Origin: Rhodamnia argentea
Lineage: Eukaryota > Streptophyta > Magnoliopsida > Myrtales > Myrtaceae
Assembly: GCF_020921035.1 (NCBI RefSeq)
Contig: NC_063151.1
Location: 1,426,001 to 1,490,000, forward strand
Length of the DNA stretch: 64,000 nt
Direction: 5' to 3'
Shown: in pieces, positions 22,643 through 34,156 of the stretch
How positions within the stretch are numbered: position 1 is the stretch's first letter
How the letters are laid out: the number at the start of each line of letters is the position of its first letter
Notes under the pieces: generated by a model
Database searches by the model: none
What the model saw: only the letters and a program-made list of their open reading frames with translations
What the model was told of the DNA's origin: nothing
Made by a program: the position numbers and the translations under genes

Positions 22643-24471
22643 ATGGAAGACGCGTGGGTGTACATCCTCTCCGCGACCTCCGTCCTCTTCCTTCTCTTCC
22701 TGTTCATATTGCAGAGAAGCGACAAGAGAAATCTCCCGCCGAGCCCGCCTTCACTCCCTATCATCGGCCACCTCCTCCTCATAAAAGAGCCTGTCCACCG
22801 AACCCTCCAGTCCCTCTCCCATCGCTATGGCCCCGTCCTTTCCCTCTCCTTCGGCTCTCGGCCCGTGGTGGTCATATCCTCCCCGTCCGCGGCCGAGGAG
22901 TGCTTCACCACCAACGACCTTGTCCTCGCCAACCGCCCCCGCATGCTCGCCGGCCACATCATGGGCTACGGCAACACCACCATGGGCACCGCCCACTACG
23001 GCCCCCACTGGCGCAACCTGCGCCGCCTCACTGCCCTCGAGATCCTCTCTCCACATCGCCTCGCCGGCTCCCTCGCTGTCCGGCAGGAAGAAGTCAGGCT
23101 CCTACTGAGGAGCCTCTACGAGGCGGCCGGTTCCGCCGGGGGCGGTGGTTACGCGAGGGTGGAGATGAGGTCGAGGTTGCAGGAGCTGTCCTTCAACATC
23201 ATCATGAGGATGGTCTCTGGGAAGCGCTACTTTGGCGCGGCCGTCAACGCGGGCGATGCCGAGATGGCCGGGCAGTTCAGGGAGGTGATAAAGGAGACAT
23301 TCGAGCTGAGCGGGACGGACCCGGGAGATTTCTTGCCGGCGCTGAGGAAGGTGGTGGACTTCAAGGGGAGAGAACGGAGGATGGTGGACGTGGCGAAGAG
23401 GTCCGATGGGATGTTGCAGGGCATGATAGACGAGTTGAGGTCGAGAAGGGACGGCGGCCAAGAGGTGGAGAGCAAGACGATGATCGATGCCATGCTGTCG
23501 GAGGGCTACTCGGACGACATCATCAAAGGCCATGTCCTGGTGAGACGTCTTCTATTCACTTGACTTAAACGCTGTAATATTTATTACTGGATTGGATTGG
23601 GTTGAATCTGACTCGTACCCTTCTTTTAAATAAATAAAAATCTAAAAAATTTATATGTAATTAAAGAAAAAAAACATTTGGACCTTCCATGAACAAGACA
23701 AGACGATCATAGGCAACTGAATCTTTTCCTTTGCATTTGCCTCTTTACGACTGAACCAGGTTGTTCTTCAATTTCGAAAACAAGTTCAAATATTTTCTTG
23801 AAACAACTGAGCATATACTTAGTTAATTTCTCAAACACAAATGGCCGCAGACAATGATAAGTGCGGGCACAGACACATCCGCCGCGACAATAGAATGGGC
23901 CATGTCCCTCCTGCTCAACCATCCGGACGTCATGAAAAGAGCTCTGGCAGAACTAGACCACGTTATTGGCCGAGACCGTCTAGCTGACGAAGCAGACATC
24001 CACAAGCTGCCTCGCCTTCAAAGCATCATCAACGAGGCGCTGCGATTGTTTCCGCCCGCGCCACTCCTTGTTCCTCATGAGTCTGCTGAGGATTGCACGG
24101 TCGGCGGGTTCGACGTGCCCCGAGGCACCATGATCCTGGTAAATGCGTGGGCAATTCAGAGAGACCCAAAAGTGTGGGATGACCCCACGAGTTTTAAACC
24201 AGAGAGGTGCGAGGGATTGGAAGGTGATCATTCTGGCCGGTTGTTGCCGTTTGGGATGGGGAGGAGGAGTTGTCCAGGTGCCGGCCTTGCCAACAGAGTG
24301 GTGAGTTTGGGCCTAGCTGCACTTCTTCAGTGCTTCGAGTGGGAACGAGTCGGCGAAGAGCCGGTGGACTTGTCGGAGGGGACGGGACTCACAATGCCCA
24401 AGAGAGAGCCATTGGAGGCTATGTGCAAAGCGCGTGAATGCATGATCGCTAATGTTCTTGCACAGCTTTGA
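22643..24471 (+). CDS. CYP81: Cytochrome P450, CYP81-type
   Basis: Exon 1 is 22643-23539 and exon 2 is 23851-24471, with a phase-0 GT-AG intron of 311 bp just before the I helix, where CYP81 genes carry their single intron. The product is 505 aa and complete. Visible in order: an N-terminal membrane anchor (about 5-25), the proline hinge [11 protein letters not shown] (32-42), the I-helix AGTDTS (304-309), the K-helix EALR (361-364) and the haem loop [10 protein letters not shown] with Cys440 as the iron ligand. The usual PERF motif reads PERC. CYP81 enzymes are ER-bound mono-oxygenases of specialised metabolism (isoflavonoids, lignans, indole glucosinolates in various plants); the substrate here cannot be inferred. 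CYP81 is assigned from intron position and overall sequence style. Confidence 0.93.
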
Positions 24472-24479
24472 GAAGGTCG

Positions 24480-24711
24480 TTCTCTAGTGAATTTTTTTTG
24501 GTCATGTATCTCCCATTTTTTTTTCTCTTTCTTTCTGTTTGTTCCGTCCAATTTAACGCCCTAATGGAGCCTATTGTGGTCGATTGAAGCCAATCACAGG
24601 TAACGTTTTTCAAACATGATTCCCCGGAAGCTTATTCAGGTGGAGGAGTAGCCAAGGCTTTGCACCTTAGTGGAAAGTCCACTAGCTGTTTTTATCTTGT
24701 TTCTGGCATGG
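24480..24711. other. 3' flank of the P450
   Basis: AT- and T-rich untranslated or intergenic sequence. No other feature is seen. Confidence 0.5.
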
Positions 24712-26460
24712 TGTTGGGAAAAAGTAATGTATAAACGTGCAACATTATTTGGAATACAAACACACGTAAACGTATTGGAAATATAAGTGACATTGTTTGT
24801 TGTACTAAAGTAACAATAATAACAAAGATCATGTAAATGAATAAACCTTTCGAATGATTCTTCAATACAAGTGAAGAATACACCAATGTTACAATCAAAA
24901 TAGACTAATAAAGATAGCCAAAAAATTATATCAAATTAAACAGGAGGTGAGGTGTGGCTAACCGAATCTCCTTAAGACAATTAGTTCATGCCAACGGTGC
25001 TGAGTAGTTTCGCGAACTATGCCTCCCAAGATACAACACCTCAAACCCGTTCGTATTAGCATTATACAAACAGGACTCAATGGAACACTTCTCGATACTG
25101 GCATACTTAGAGGAGTGACTTCTAAAGAAGAATTGTCATTCAGTATGACTTGATCTGCCAAGAACTACTTTTCGATATTTTCTCTAAGAAACAATCCCAG
25201 AGAATTGAATAGACACGTCCATCTCTTAATGCCAATAACACTTCTTCTCGTGAACTTAAGGGCATCCATCAATGCTTCCATTAATGTTGCTGCACATGAA
25301 CTGAAGAAGAGACGTATCCGTGAACTGAAGAATTATTATTGGATTTTTAGTGCTTAGCTGAAGAGAAGTAACTGCTGCATGAAGGCTGAAGAAATGCGTC
25401 AATCAACGCATCCATTTACTAATCCATAATGCGTCCATTAAACTGCTCCATTAAAGCTGCTTCACGTAAATCAAAGAGAAATAGCTTCAGCAGAAACTGA
25501 AGGTACATTGTGGGGCCATTAACACCCATAACTGCAACAATGACTGCTCGTTCTGCTGTAGGAACTGAAGAGACGTGAATGAAGTAACGTCTCACTAATG
25601 TTGTGCCATTAACACCCATAATTACAACACACGGTTTGTCTACCAATGTAACAATCATGAGCACATGCGGAGATTTCTAAATTCAGTGATGAACACAAGT
25701 CGAAATCTCCTACTTTATTTGCAACGACTTGCGGTGTGCGTCTAAACTCAACGTCCTCATCACCATCACCATGCAGAAACACCAACATCAAAATATAGAC
25801 AAAACACATATCAAATACATGTAAAGAACTCTCAAATCTTTATCTAGGTCGAGTTCGGGAGAGTAAAACCCCCAAACTTGACCAAATCTAAATCAAAAGA
25901 GGAGAGTGACTTAATTTCAAAAGAGTTGTAGAGTCTCGTCATGAAAATCACCTTCGGTGGCTGTCGATTGGACGAATGATTGAACTGGTCTTCACGTATA
26001 CCTAAGATCAGCTATAGGAATTTATTCACACAGTCAAACTCTCAGTACAAATTGAGAGAGAAGAGAAAGATGACTTTAAAAGAGAGAAGAGGGAGAGCAG
26101 TGAGGGAGGGAGGCTCTCCCTCTGGGATGCACCGCAAGTGGTAGCGTCTACAAGGGAAAGGAGAGGAAACCCTAAGGAGACCGGGGGTGGGGGAGATGGG
26201 TTTTAGTGGGTTTGTTATCAAGTCACTTTCAACCTATTTAATAAATAGGTCGGACTCAACCCTCTCCAGTCTCTTCTCTCTCCCTCTTAGATTCCATGAC
26301 TCACGACCTTCTCCCTTCCTCCGCAATCGTTAGGTTTTCTTCAATCTCTAGCACGCAACTTCACACTATTATGAGAAATTGCACTTCTGATGAAATCGAA
26401 ACTTTCACCACCACCTTCACACCCCCCAGATATAACCTAATTCTTAAGCTCCCTCACTAA
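24712..26460. mobile_element. LTR-like retrotransposon remnant (ends not proven)
   Basis: The left edge TGTTGGGAAAAAGTAATG resembles the start of plant LTRs. Inside there is an imperfect internal direct repeat, (G/T)GCCATTAACACCCATAA(C/T)T, at about 25513 and 25605, and a later purine-rich stretch with GGAGAGTAAAACCCCCAAAC. There is no coding capacity. I could not find a matching right end or a target duplication, so the nature and extent are inference. Confidence 0.3.
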
Positions 26461-28450
26461 CTTGATAAGTCGGTCTATCAAGCAGTCCACTCTTTAAAGG
26501 CAAGAATTTAAGGAGAAAAGTTGCCACAAAATGAATTCTGGATTGGGTCGGGTATGAGTACTAAATTTTCATTTGATATAAATATGTCACAACTGGTCAA
26601 ATAGATCGAATCATTTATGTCCACCGAAAAATTTTGCCAGCGAGAAATGATCTTACATTTAGTACCGGTTGGTGCCGATCGGACCTAAAGTAAATTTGAC
26701 AAATAGGCGATTAAGAAATAATCAAAGGTTTGGTTTTTCATACAATAAGGTTATGGTTCTAGCTCGACCACAAAGTCTTCAGCTCTCCGTAAAGCAAGTT
26801 TTTCGAATATCGTTCAAGTTGTAAGTGCACGACTAATGCGTGCCAACTCCCTAAAGCAAAGATGAAAAAGATCAATCTAATTTGATCTAAACGATAGAAC
26901 AAATAAACTGCTTGATAAATGAAGTGGAAGGACCGGAAATGAAAGGAACAACGGAGGAATGAAAGGAAATTTGGCCGAAGAAACACAAAATTAAAGGGAA
27001 ATCAAAGCACAAATACTGGAAGGGAAATCACTAGAAAGCAATCATCACCGAGGTATTGACATCGAAGGGAAGTTACAAACATTTGACACTCAAATAAGAA
27101 ACGTTGAAACGAACGCCACACTGGTTTTGAATGGACACTTGAAGAATTACCGGCTCGACTCTAAAGATAAAAAAGCAGATGAGATTTTGACACTCATTTC
27201 TTCGCTCCGAGTCGAAGCCGTACATTTGTGAGCTTCGGGTCGAGGTTGATCATAACTCAACTTTTGTTTACTTCAATCTAATTATTGGGCTCATCCTTGC
27301 ACTTGTAGTTAACTTAGTATCTACACCGTGATTTTGTACCATTAACAATACTATGCTCTACATATGGTTATAAAAGGTCCAGTTAAAATCAACAATAGAT
27401 AGCTTATATTGTTAAAAACGAAACTTGCCTGTGTAAAGAATGTGGAAAAGGGATCGACTTGTCGGCGATGTATCCTTGATTCAAAGACATAGTGCAAATG
27501 AGAAAGGAGAAACAATGTTGCTGAAATAGACCCAAAAGAGCGGAAGCATCTTATTGAAATCATGCATTTTCTTGTGATTACCCCGTCTTAGCTGACTGTG
27601 AACATGTGCGGGACGGCTCCAGCGGTATTTTTTAACATAAAATTCGAAGGGAAAGAAAAGCGTGAGCTTAGAACAATTGATGATAGAGGTGCGCGCCCAT
27701 TTTGGACAACTCTACGTCAACTTGTCTCGACAAAAAAGAAATGCGTATGCCGATTTGTTTGCGGATAATGTTGGTCTCGATCGTCTGTCACCCCTGCATA
27801 TATTCTACTTTTATCCTAAAGGGAACCCCACTCCGTACATTCCCGTCACTTTCTTCGAGATCTACCCATTGCCCTCTCTTCTTTCTCTTTAAATGCAGTA
27901 ATTATTCGGTTGTTAGCGATGACCAGGTCATCATATCCTACCATGTCAACTTTGATAGAGAGAGGGAGATAGAAAGAGCCAACAGCATCGACTGGATCTA
28001 GCGATCTACGACTTTTCTCGGGGTAAAGTCCAAACTCATTTAAGCCCTCCTTGTATGTCCATGCATGTGCTCTTGAACAGATGACAGGATTGACCACAGA
28101 CAACTTCCTAAAGAGCATAGTTTTCTTAGCCTATCATTGAGCGAGTTCACAAAACTGTATGTACACGTGGCACCACTAGCAAACACTTGTCCCCATTCGA
28201 CTCAACTTCGTCGATGACTTATTAAATTCATGTTCAATGGATCGGATCCATAAGAACTCAAATCTAGGAAATAAATACAAATTGTGAGGGACGAATCGCT
28301 TTGGGAGGACAAAACTGAAACGCTCCTGCTTGGAGATCCGCGTGACCAAGCCCAACAAACGGGGACAGAATCCGTGTTATCCTCAAGAATGCAAACCTTG
28401 GCGAAGTTATTAACATCGGACTCAATCCCGCTTCCACTCGCACGCTAAAT
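26461..28450. other. Intergenic, no supported gene
   Basis: Short overlapping frames only (for example 27351-27563 minus and 27662-28118 on both strands). I recognise no motif, repeat or RNA gene. The right end is the 3' flank of the receptor kinase. Confidence 0.4.
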
Positions 28451-30874
28451 CTAGCCATCATTCTCATGCCTCAGAAGCATTTCCACCACTTGGCTCATGG
28501 TGGGTCTCGCGTCTTTATCTTCCTCCACGCACTTGAGCGCCACCTTGATCAACATCTCCATCTTCTTCGGGTCGTAATCGCCCCTGAGCGCCGGATCCAC
28601 CATCTCTTCCACGCGGGACCCCGTCCTCCCCGGTTCCTTCATCTTATCCCTCGCCCACGGGACGGGCCGGATTTGCTTCGCGTCCCCTCCGCTTTCCAGC
28701 GAGTGCACGCTCGCCGTCGGGCTGATTCCCGTCGCCATCTCCAACATGACAATGCCGTAGCTATAGACGTCCACCTTAGATGTGATGGGCAGATTCGAGA
28801 CCCATTCGGGAGCCATGTATCCTCGGGTTCCTCTGATTCTCGAGAAATCGGAATTCGTCACCTTCCCTCGGTCCATTAGCTTGGAGAGCCCAAAGTCAGC
28901 AACTTTTGGTTGGTAATCGGAGTCTAAGAGTATGTTCTGAGGCTTCACGTCGCAGTGCAGAACCCACTCCAAGCATTCCTCGTGGAGATAAGCTAGACCT
29001 TTTGCAGTACCCACCGCGATGTCGAACCGCCTCTTCCAATGGAGCTCCGGTGACGACAAGTTCTGTGCCAGCGACCCGTGTTCCATGAACTCGTACACCA
29101 GAAGCCTGTGCTTTCCCTCTGCACAGTAACCCCACATCTCGATCAGATTCATGTGGTTCACCCTCCCGATCGTGCTGGCCTCGGCAAGAAAATCGGCCTC
29201 TCCTGTTGTGGCATTGCTGAGCACCTTCACCGCCGCGACCCGATCATCCGGCAATAGGGCCTTGTACACGATCCCGCCCGCGCCTCTCCCGATCTCCTTG
29301 CTGAAATTCCTCGTTGCCTTCTTGAGCTCGTCATAGGTGAACCGCTTGAACCCGGTCGCGGCGAGGAGGTAGCTCTGGTGCGCAGAAGCGACGTCCTGCT
29401 GGTTCCTAATCAGGAAGAACCACACCAAGAACACCACCACGATCTCAATCCCTCCGGTCACGCAGGCGAACCAGAGCATGAAGCTCAGCGCCCCGTTTTT
29501 GCCTTTCTTGGCATAAGTCCTGTCCAAGACCACCTCCGGGGCGGGAGAGCAACTGTAATGAGTCCTCTTCACCAGCTGGTCCTCGGTGAAGGTCTTGTTC
29601 TTGGGGACCTTGATGAAGAACTCGCCGGTGAAGCTGGGCAGGTTGTGGCCATTTAGGAGCTCGATCTTCGGGTAGCAATTGAACGTGCCGGAAGTCTGCC
29701 CGGTGTATTGGAATCCTCGGCAATTGCACAGGCGCAGGCAAGTCCGCCGGCAGTTCTCGAGAGTGGTGTTTTCGATGCTGTTGTAGTCGTACCCATAGAA
29801 ATCGATGTACAGGAGCTTCACGAACCCCATCTCGTCGGCGACGCACCCGTCGGAGAACTTGAAATCGGGCACGCAGCCAGCCGACCAGTCGCCCGGGACC
29901 TTGGGGACGTACCCAGGCACGCAGGAGCAGCTCCGGCCCTTGGCCGGGTCGTAGCTGCAGAGGCTGTTGTTGCCGCACACGCCGTGGATGAAGCAGGGGA
30001 TGCCGCTGATCGCCTCCCACGTCACGGCCCAGCCAGTCGGGCCCGGCTCGCGGCTGTAGACCCGCAAGTTGCCGTCGAAGTCGAGGGTCACCCTTCTCTG
30101 CACAGCGGCGACGCCATAGTCGGAGGTGGAGAACGAGTAGTTGTCGGAGGACTGGAAGCGGCCGAGCGGGTCGAGCACAGCGATGCGGCTGCTGTTGTAG
30201 AGGAATCGGCCGAGCTGAGCGCTCGGGGCCCACGGGTAGGGCCAGTACACGCTCGAGATCGACGGGCCGTCGAAGAGGAGGCGGAGGACATTGTCGTTGT
30301 CGAAGTAGAGCTTGTAGAACCCGGTCGAGTAATTGGACCGGCTCCGAGCGGAGATCAGGAACGTGTCTCTGGTGAGAGGCTGCTGGGGGAGGAGGGTGTC
30401 GGTCGGCGAGTCGAAGCTCTGCCACAGGACGCCGCCCCTGTCGTCGGCGAGGACGAGGTTCCCGGTGTCGTTGAGGTGGAGCTCGGCGGCGGAGGGGGAG
30501 CTGGTTTCCGAAGACCAGACGCCGGCGGCAACGTCGCCGGCGTCGGTGAGGACAAGGTTGCCCGAGTGGAGGAGGGAGACGGAGGAGCGTCGGCCGTTGA
30601 CGGGGAACTGACGGTTGGCCATCCAGACGGGGGTGCAGGCGGCACCGGAGCAGGGGGGGTCGCTGAACCAGACGGCGAAGCTGTAGGCGTTGTCGCCAAC
30701 GGGGAAGAAGCCAGCGGAGAAGGCGCCAGAGGGGGAGACGAGGACGTCGTCGGGGTTCTCGACGGAGAGGGACGCGCCTTTGGTGAGACTGGGCAGCGCC
30801 GAGGTGGAGAGCTGACAAGATCGGAGGAAGAGGAAGAGGAAGAGGGGGAGGAGGAGCGAGGATGATGGAGCCAT
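28451..30874 (-). CDS. S-domain (G-type lectin) receptor-like Ser/Thr kinase, ZmPK1 type
   Basis: An intronless gene of 807 aa. I start at the ATG at 30874, which opens a clear signal peptide (1-29); the frame remains open upstream but that part is promoter. Domains in order: bulb-type mannose lectin (about 35-158), S-locus region, EGF-like cysteine cluster (290-320), PAN/apple domain (335-423), one transmembrane helix (about 462-489) and a kinase (524-803). The kinase has GRGAGG (529-534), Lys550, HCDVKPQN (640-647), DFG (660-662) and APE (688-690), so it should be active. The HCD in place of HRD makes it a non-RD kinase, a class common among pattern-recognition and defence receptors. It sits in the plasma membrane. 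The ligand is unknown. Confidence 0.95.
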   Translation of the reverse strand: MAPSSSLLLPLFLFLFLRSCQLSTSALPSLTKGASLSVENPDDVLVSPSGAFSAGFFPVGDNAYSFAVWFSDPPCSGAACTPVWMANRQFPVNGRRSSVSLLHSGNLVLTDAGDVAAGVWSSETSSPSAAELHLNDTGNLVLADDRGGVLWQSFDSPTDTLLPQQPLTRDTFLISARSRSNYSTGFYKLYFDNDNVLRLLFDGPSISSVYWPYPWAPSAQLGRFLYNSSRIAVLDPLGRFQSSDNYSFSTSDYGVAAVQRRVTLDFDGNLRVYSREPGPTGWAVTWEAISGIPCFIHGVCGNNSLCSYDPAKGRSCSCVPGYVPKVPGDWSAGCVPDFKFSDGCVADEMGFVKLLYIDFYGYDYNSIENTTLENCRRTCLRLCNCRGFQYTGQTSGTFNCYPKIELLNGHNLPSFTGEFFIKVPKNKTFTEDQLVKRTHYSCSPAPEVVLDRTYAKKGKNGALSFMLWFACVTGGIEIVVVFLVWFFLIRNQQDVASAHQSYLLAATGFKRFTYDELKKATRNFSKEIGRGAGGIVYKALLPDDRVAAVKVLSNATTGEADFLAEASTIGRVNHMNLIEMWGYCAEGKHRLLVYEFMEHGSLAQNLSSPELHWKRRFDIAVGTAKGLAYLHEECLEWVLHCDVKPQNILLDSDYQPKVADFGLSKLMDRGKVTNSDFSRIRGTRGYMAPEWVSNLPITSKVDVYSYGIVMLEMATGISPTASVHSLESGGDAKQIRPVPWARDKMKEPGRTGSRVEEMVDPALRGDYDPKKMEMLIKVALKCVEEDKDARPTMSQVVEMLLRHENDG

Positions 30875-30927
30875 AAGGACCCGGCGGCGAAGGACAAGTG
30901 CAGTGGATCTCAGCGAGGGCGAGTTGA

Positions 30928-30935
30928 TATATATA
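30928..30935 (-). promoter_or_regulatory. TATA box of the receptor kinase gene
   Basis: TATATATA on the minus strand, about 55 bp upstream of the ATG at 30874. It supports that start rather than the longer upstream open frame. Confidence 0.55.
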
Positions 30936-32009
30936 GCGTAAATGGATTGACGGCTCCGTATCTTTGAAAGGTTTGCCACTGTTACGGTAAACGTTGACCA
31001 TGTTGGTCCATCGTCCATCCGCGCACGACATCTAAAGCCTACCCAATTAGTGGCTTGTGATCGTATTTGTCCACATGGTGAATTGTCAAAGTGTGAAGAC
31101 CCACACGTGTTGTGAGTTGGATGTGAACTGTAGATTTTGATAATCGTGAAACATGGACCACCATGTCCGGAAAAAGGAAGAACTACGAGGGAGGCCACTC
31201 CCAATTTGAACCCGCTTTTTGGTTGCGTTTGCTCCGCTATTAAATCGGCGACTAAACTTTATCAATGGATAGTTCGGTTTTGATTTTATGTTTAGCTAGC
31301 TCGCTTTAATAACTAGCGGGTCTGACTCTGAGTGTCACAAAAAATTTAATTGGACCACTAGCACGACATAATGATAGATAGTGAACTTGCACAGTATAGC
31401 CCAACAAATTACTAGGCTCTGTAATTTGATTTATCTCCCCTTGCAATTGATGGCGGACGGGGATGGATACAAAGGTGCTGACGTGGGACATCGGTGGAAA
31501 GTTATTAGGCGCGGCGGATGCCAACGGCTGCAAGATTACCGGCTGTTGAAGGGATTAGGGTTTGTGGAGGATTTGGGGGCATGAGGATTTTCCTAAGAGA
31601 TGATGGTACTCTAATGGGCTTTTTGCCTTCGGATTCGAAAGATATATTTCAAAAATAGAGATTTCTTTTCTTTGTTATGGAATGAAAATTCAAGTACCGA
31701 ATGAAAATTTGGATATGTTTTTTTTTTTATTCTCTCTTAAAGAAATTTACAGTTCACGGTAAATGAATCACGTGTTATGCAAAATCATGATTCTAAAAAA
31801 TAGATTATTCGAAACTAAATATGCTTATTAAGTGTTCCGAGAAATGTTAAATCAATCACTTGGATTGTCACATCAAGTTTCAAATGGGTTTTCCATCTTA
31901 GATTTATTTGATCGGAACCGGAATTAATGTTCGAGAAATTTGTAAGTCAAAGTTAGGCTAATATGCTTGTCGCAAAGGTACAAAGTTGGGTAGCAACTGC
32001 AATATTTAA
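30936..32009. other. Upstream region of the receptor kinase, then intergenic
   Basis: The first few hundred bases are the kinase promoter. The rest is AT-rich, and I see no gene in it. Confidence 0.45.
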
Positions 32010-32914
32010 GAGTGCGCATAATAACACTTTTAGAAGTGAATTTATGCTCCAAAAGTGCTTCTAGAGCAGAAATCCATTTGGTAATGTAACTTTTGAAGCG
32101 TAAATCCGTTTGGTAAAAAATTTTATTTTTGAAAAAAATTTCTACTTTTGAAGTGAATTTTCACTCATGAAGTTATTTTTTTCCCCAGATTGAGAAGTTA
32201 AAAAGAAGTTACTTATCAACTCAAGAAGTATTTATTGTCTTACCCTCTTTTTATTACGCCATCACCCTCATTTAGACCGTGCTCGCCTCCGCCAACCACC
32301 ACTGCTCATCATCGCCCGCGACCACCGTCACCCACCGCCCGGCCGCATCGGTTGCCGACCGTCGCGCGCGATCACCATAAACTATTACCCACCGCAAACC
32401 TTTGCCAACCGTCGCACACCGCCACCCGCGATCGCCCCCTACCGCCAAAAACCACCTCCCATCGCCGCCCGCAACCATCGACCACTGCAGCCACCTGCGA
32501 ACCATCACTAGCCGCCACCAACCTCGGACCACCCCACGCCCGGTTGCCAACTATCAACGACCGTGTCACCCGTTGCCGCAATCTATCGTTGAGTCGCCGT
32601 TTTCCCGAGTAAAATATAAATAATAAATTTTCATTTTTAACAAGTAAATAAAAATTATTTTTTAAAAATAAATTTCAAATTTTTTAAAAATAAAGCAGAA
32701 ATTTTTGGCTCATCGATAATAATTTTTCATAAAAGATCTTGTGTTAATAATGTTTTAGAAGTAGAAATTTGCAATCGTTGCCAAATAAATTTCTCTTATC
32801 AGAAATCAACTTATGGAACAGAAATAAAAAAAAATCAACTTCTGTTTCTAAATAAAAAAATTAATTTCTGGGTAGAAGTTGATTTTTGGAAAAAAAAAAA
32901 AACCATGCACGGCC
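32010..32914. mobile_element. MITE-like element with GC-rich insert (family 2, copy 2)
   Basis: The left end GAGTGCGCATAATAACACTT and the reverse complement of the right end GGCCGTGCATGGTTTTTTTT match the termini of the 270-bp element at 2831-3100. The interior repeats phrases like CTCCAAAAGTGC, CCATTTGGTAA and AGAAGTTGATTTTT. Unlike the short copy it contains a CCACC/CCGC-rich block at about 32275-32600 that creates chance open frames on both strands. I infer insertion or capture of foreign sequence. Confidence 0.45.
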
Positions 32915-33449
32915 ATATAGACTGCCAAAATCACGTCAGCGTCAAACAATTCGGCAATTATCTGACGTGGACAGTCTGCGCATTATAAGATCTTCGTTTT
33001 AACGAGTGGCTGCTTGTCGTAACGCGAAAATCATCAGGGTCCAATTTGCCAGCCGGACAACGACCTGCTACAGAAAAATAGGTGCCACGTGTCCACTCAA
33101 TCGCTCCCCCAAGAGGTTATAAAGCATATAGAAATAAAGTGACACCTTAGAAATTAGAAATGTCCAAATCACTGCTTGCCCGATCGAGAAATGTCAAAAT
33201 AGATTTACTCAGACCTCGTTTTTTAACTCGTCAAAGAGTGGACGGACAAAATTAAAAAAGCATCATTAAACGGTGCGATTGACTATTCAGGAAAATATAT
33301 AAATTTGCCCATTTCATTTTCGAATTTTCCTACAGTTCTTTTCGGTCATTAAATTTGATTATAGTGATAATATTGCTAATTTTGAAGTAATTTTGACTTT
33401 TCAGATTTTAGGTTACAGTTTATGTAGAGCATGTTGGTTGAGACTAGAT
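32915..33449. other. Intergenic, nothing recognised
   Basis: AT-rich. A CCACGTGT core (G-box-like) occurs near 33084. No gene is seen. Confidence 0.4.
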
Positions 33450-33600
33450 CTGTCAAACGGATGGGTCAATCGAGTTTGAAACGGGCCATATATGGTTCGA
33501 CCCAAATTAATTCACTAACCCGTTTATGACCTATGTATATACAGTACAAATTTTTTGACACATACCCCGATTCGACCCATATTGTTAAAACACTTCATAA
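33450..33600. repeat. Dispersed repeat of the 'GGGTCGAGTCGG' type (copy 2)
   Basis: The text from AAACGGATGGGTCAATCGAG through ATACAGTACAAATTTTTTGA and CGATTCGACCCATAT to AAAACACTTCAT follows the same word order as copies near 5.7-6.1 kb and 41.65-41.87 kb. Confidence 0.5.
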
Positions 33601-33699
33601 GAATTTTTTTTAAAAATATATATTACTAAAATATTGGACAATTTTTATTTTTTTATCTTTTATCTATTATTTTTATTTTTTTATATCTTTTATCTATTA

Positions 33700-33925
33700 T
33701 TTTTATTATTATTTTCCTTTGAAGACCGAGAGGTTCGCGGCCCTTGCATTGTGGCTGGCGACCCTTATTTAGGGCTTCTAGGGTTCAAGGTCGGCGACCC
33801 CGGTTGGCAAGGGTCGACGGCCTTGCCCGTGGGCCTGCGTAAGGGCCAAAGGGGGTTGGCGACCCCTACCGAATCTGATCCGGCGAGGCTGCGGGCCTTG
33901 AAGCCAAAAATAGAAAAAAAATAAA
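33700..33925. repeat. GC-rich dispersed repeat core (copy C)
   Basis: A GC-rich block (GGTCGGCGACCCCGG, GGCAAGGGTCGACGG and GGGTTGGCGACCCC-like words) sits between T-rich and A-rich flanks, the same arrangement as the blocks near 0.4-0.7 and 20.0-20.1 kb. Its open frame (33634-33924) is compositional. Confidence 0.4.
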
Positions 33926-33959
33926 AAAAATAATCGATTTTTTTTTATATAGATTATTA

Positions 33960-34130
33960 AATTTTATCCACTTCAGCATTGGCGGTGCCACATCGGCGAC
34001 TTTCAATCAATAGGATTGAATCGGCAAAAGATGAAAAGGTTTAAGATTTAATTGACAAATTTACAAGGTTTAGGATTGAATTGATAAAAGTGTGAAAAGT
34101 TTAAGACTTTTTTAAGAAATTTCCCATTCT
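33960..34130. repeat. 'Followed-by-colour' AATTTAGTCC-type low-complexity repeat (locus 1, reverse orientation)
   Basis: Repeated phrases such as TTTAAGATTTAATTGACAAA, TTTAGGATTGAATTGATAAA and GAAAAGTTTAAGACTTTTTT have a period of roughly 30 bp. They are the reverse complement of the 'caatttagtcctaaacatttt' repeats at 40.3-40.7, 57.5 and 61.2-61.7 kb. Confidence 0.5.
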
Positions 34131-34156
34131 TCATGGATTTGAAGCTCACCGCAGTG

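Noticed and set aside
22654..23568. A 304-codon plus frame overlapping P450 exon 1
   Set aside because: It is an alternative frame of the GC-rich P450 exon, full of Pro/Arg/His, with no motif. The P450 frame carries the family motifs.
29708..30865. A 385-codon plus frame antisense to the receptor kinase, and a 528-codon minus frame (29445-31031)
   Set aside because: Both are shadows of the GC-rich kinase exon, with compositional Val/Glu/Ala or Arg/Pro/Leu runs and no domains.
30875..31204. N-terminal extension of the receptor kinase frame
   Set aside because: The frame stays open upstream by chance, but a signal peptide starts at 30874 and a TATA box lies within the extension.
32235..32623. 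Pro/His/Arg-rich frames on both strands
   Set aside because: These are products of a CCACC/CCGC-rich repeat block inside a MITE-like element.
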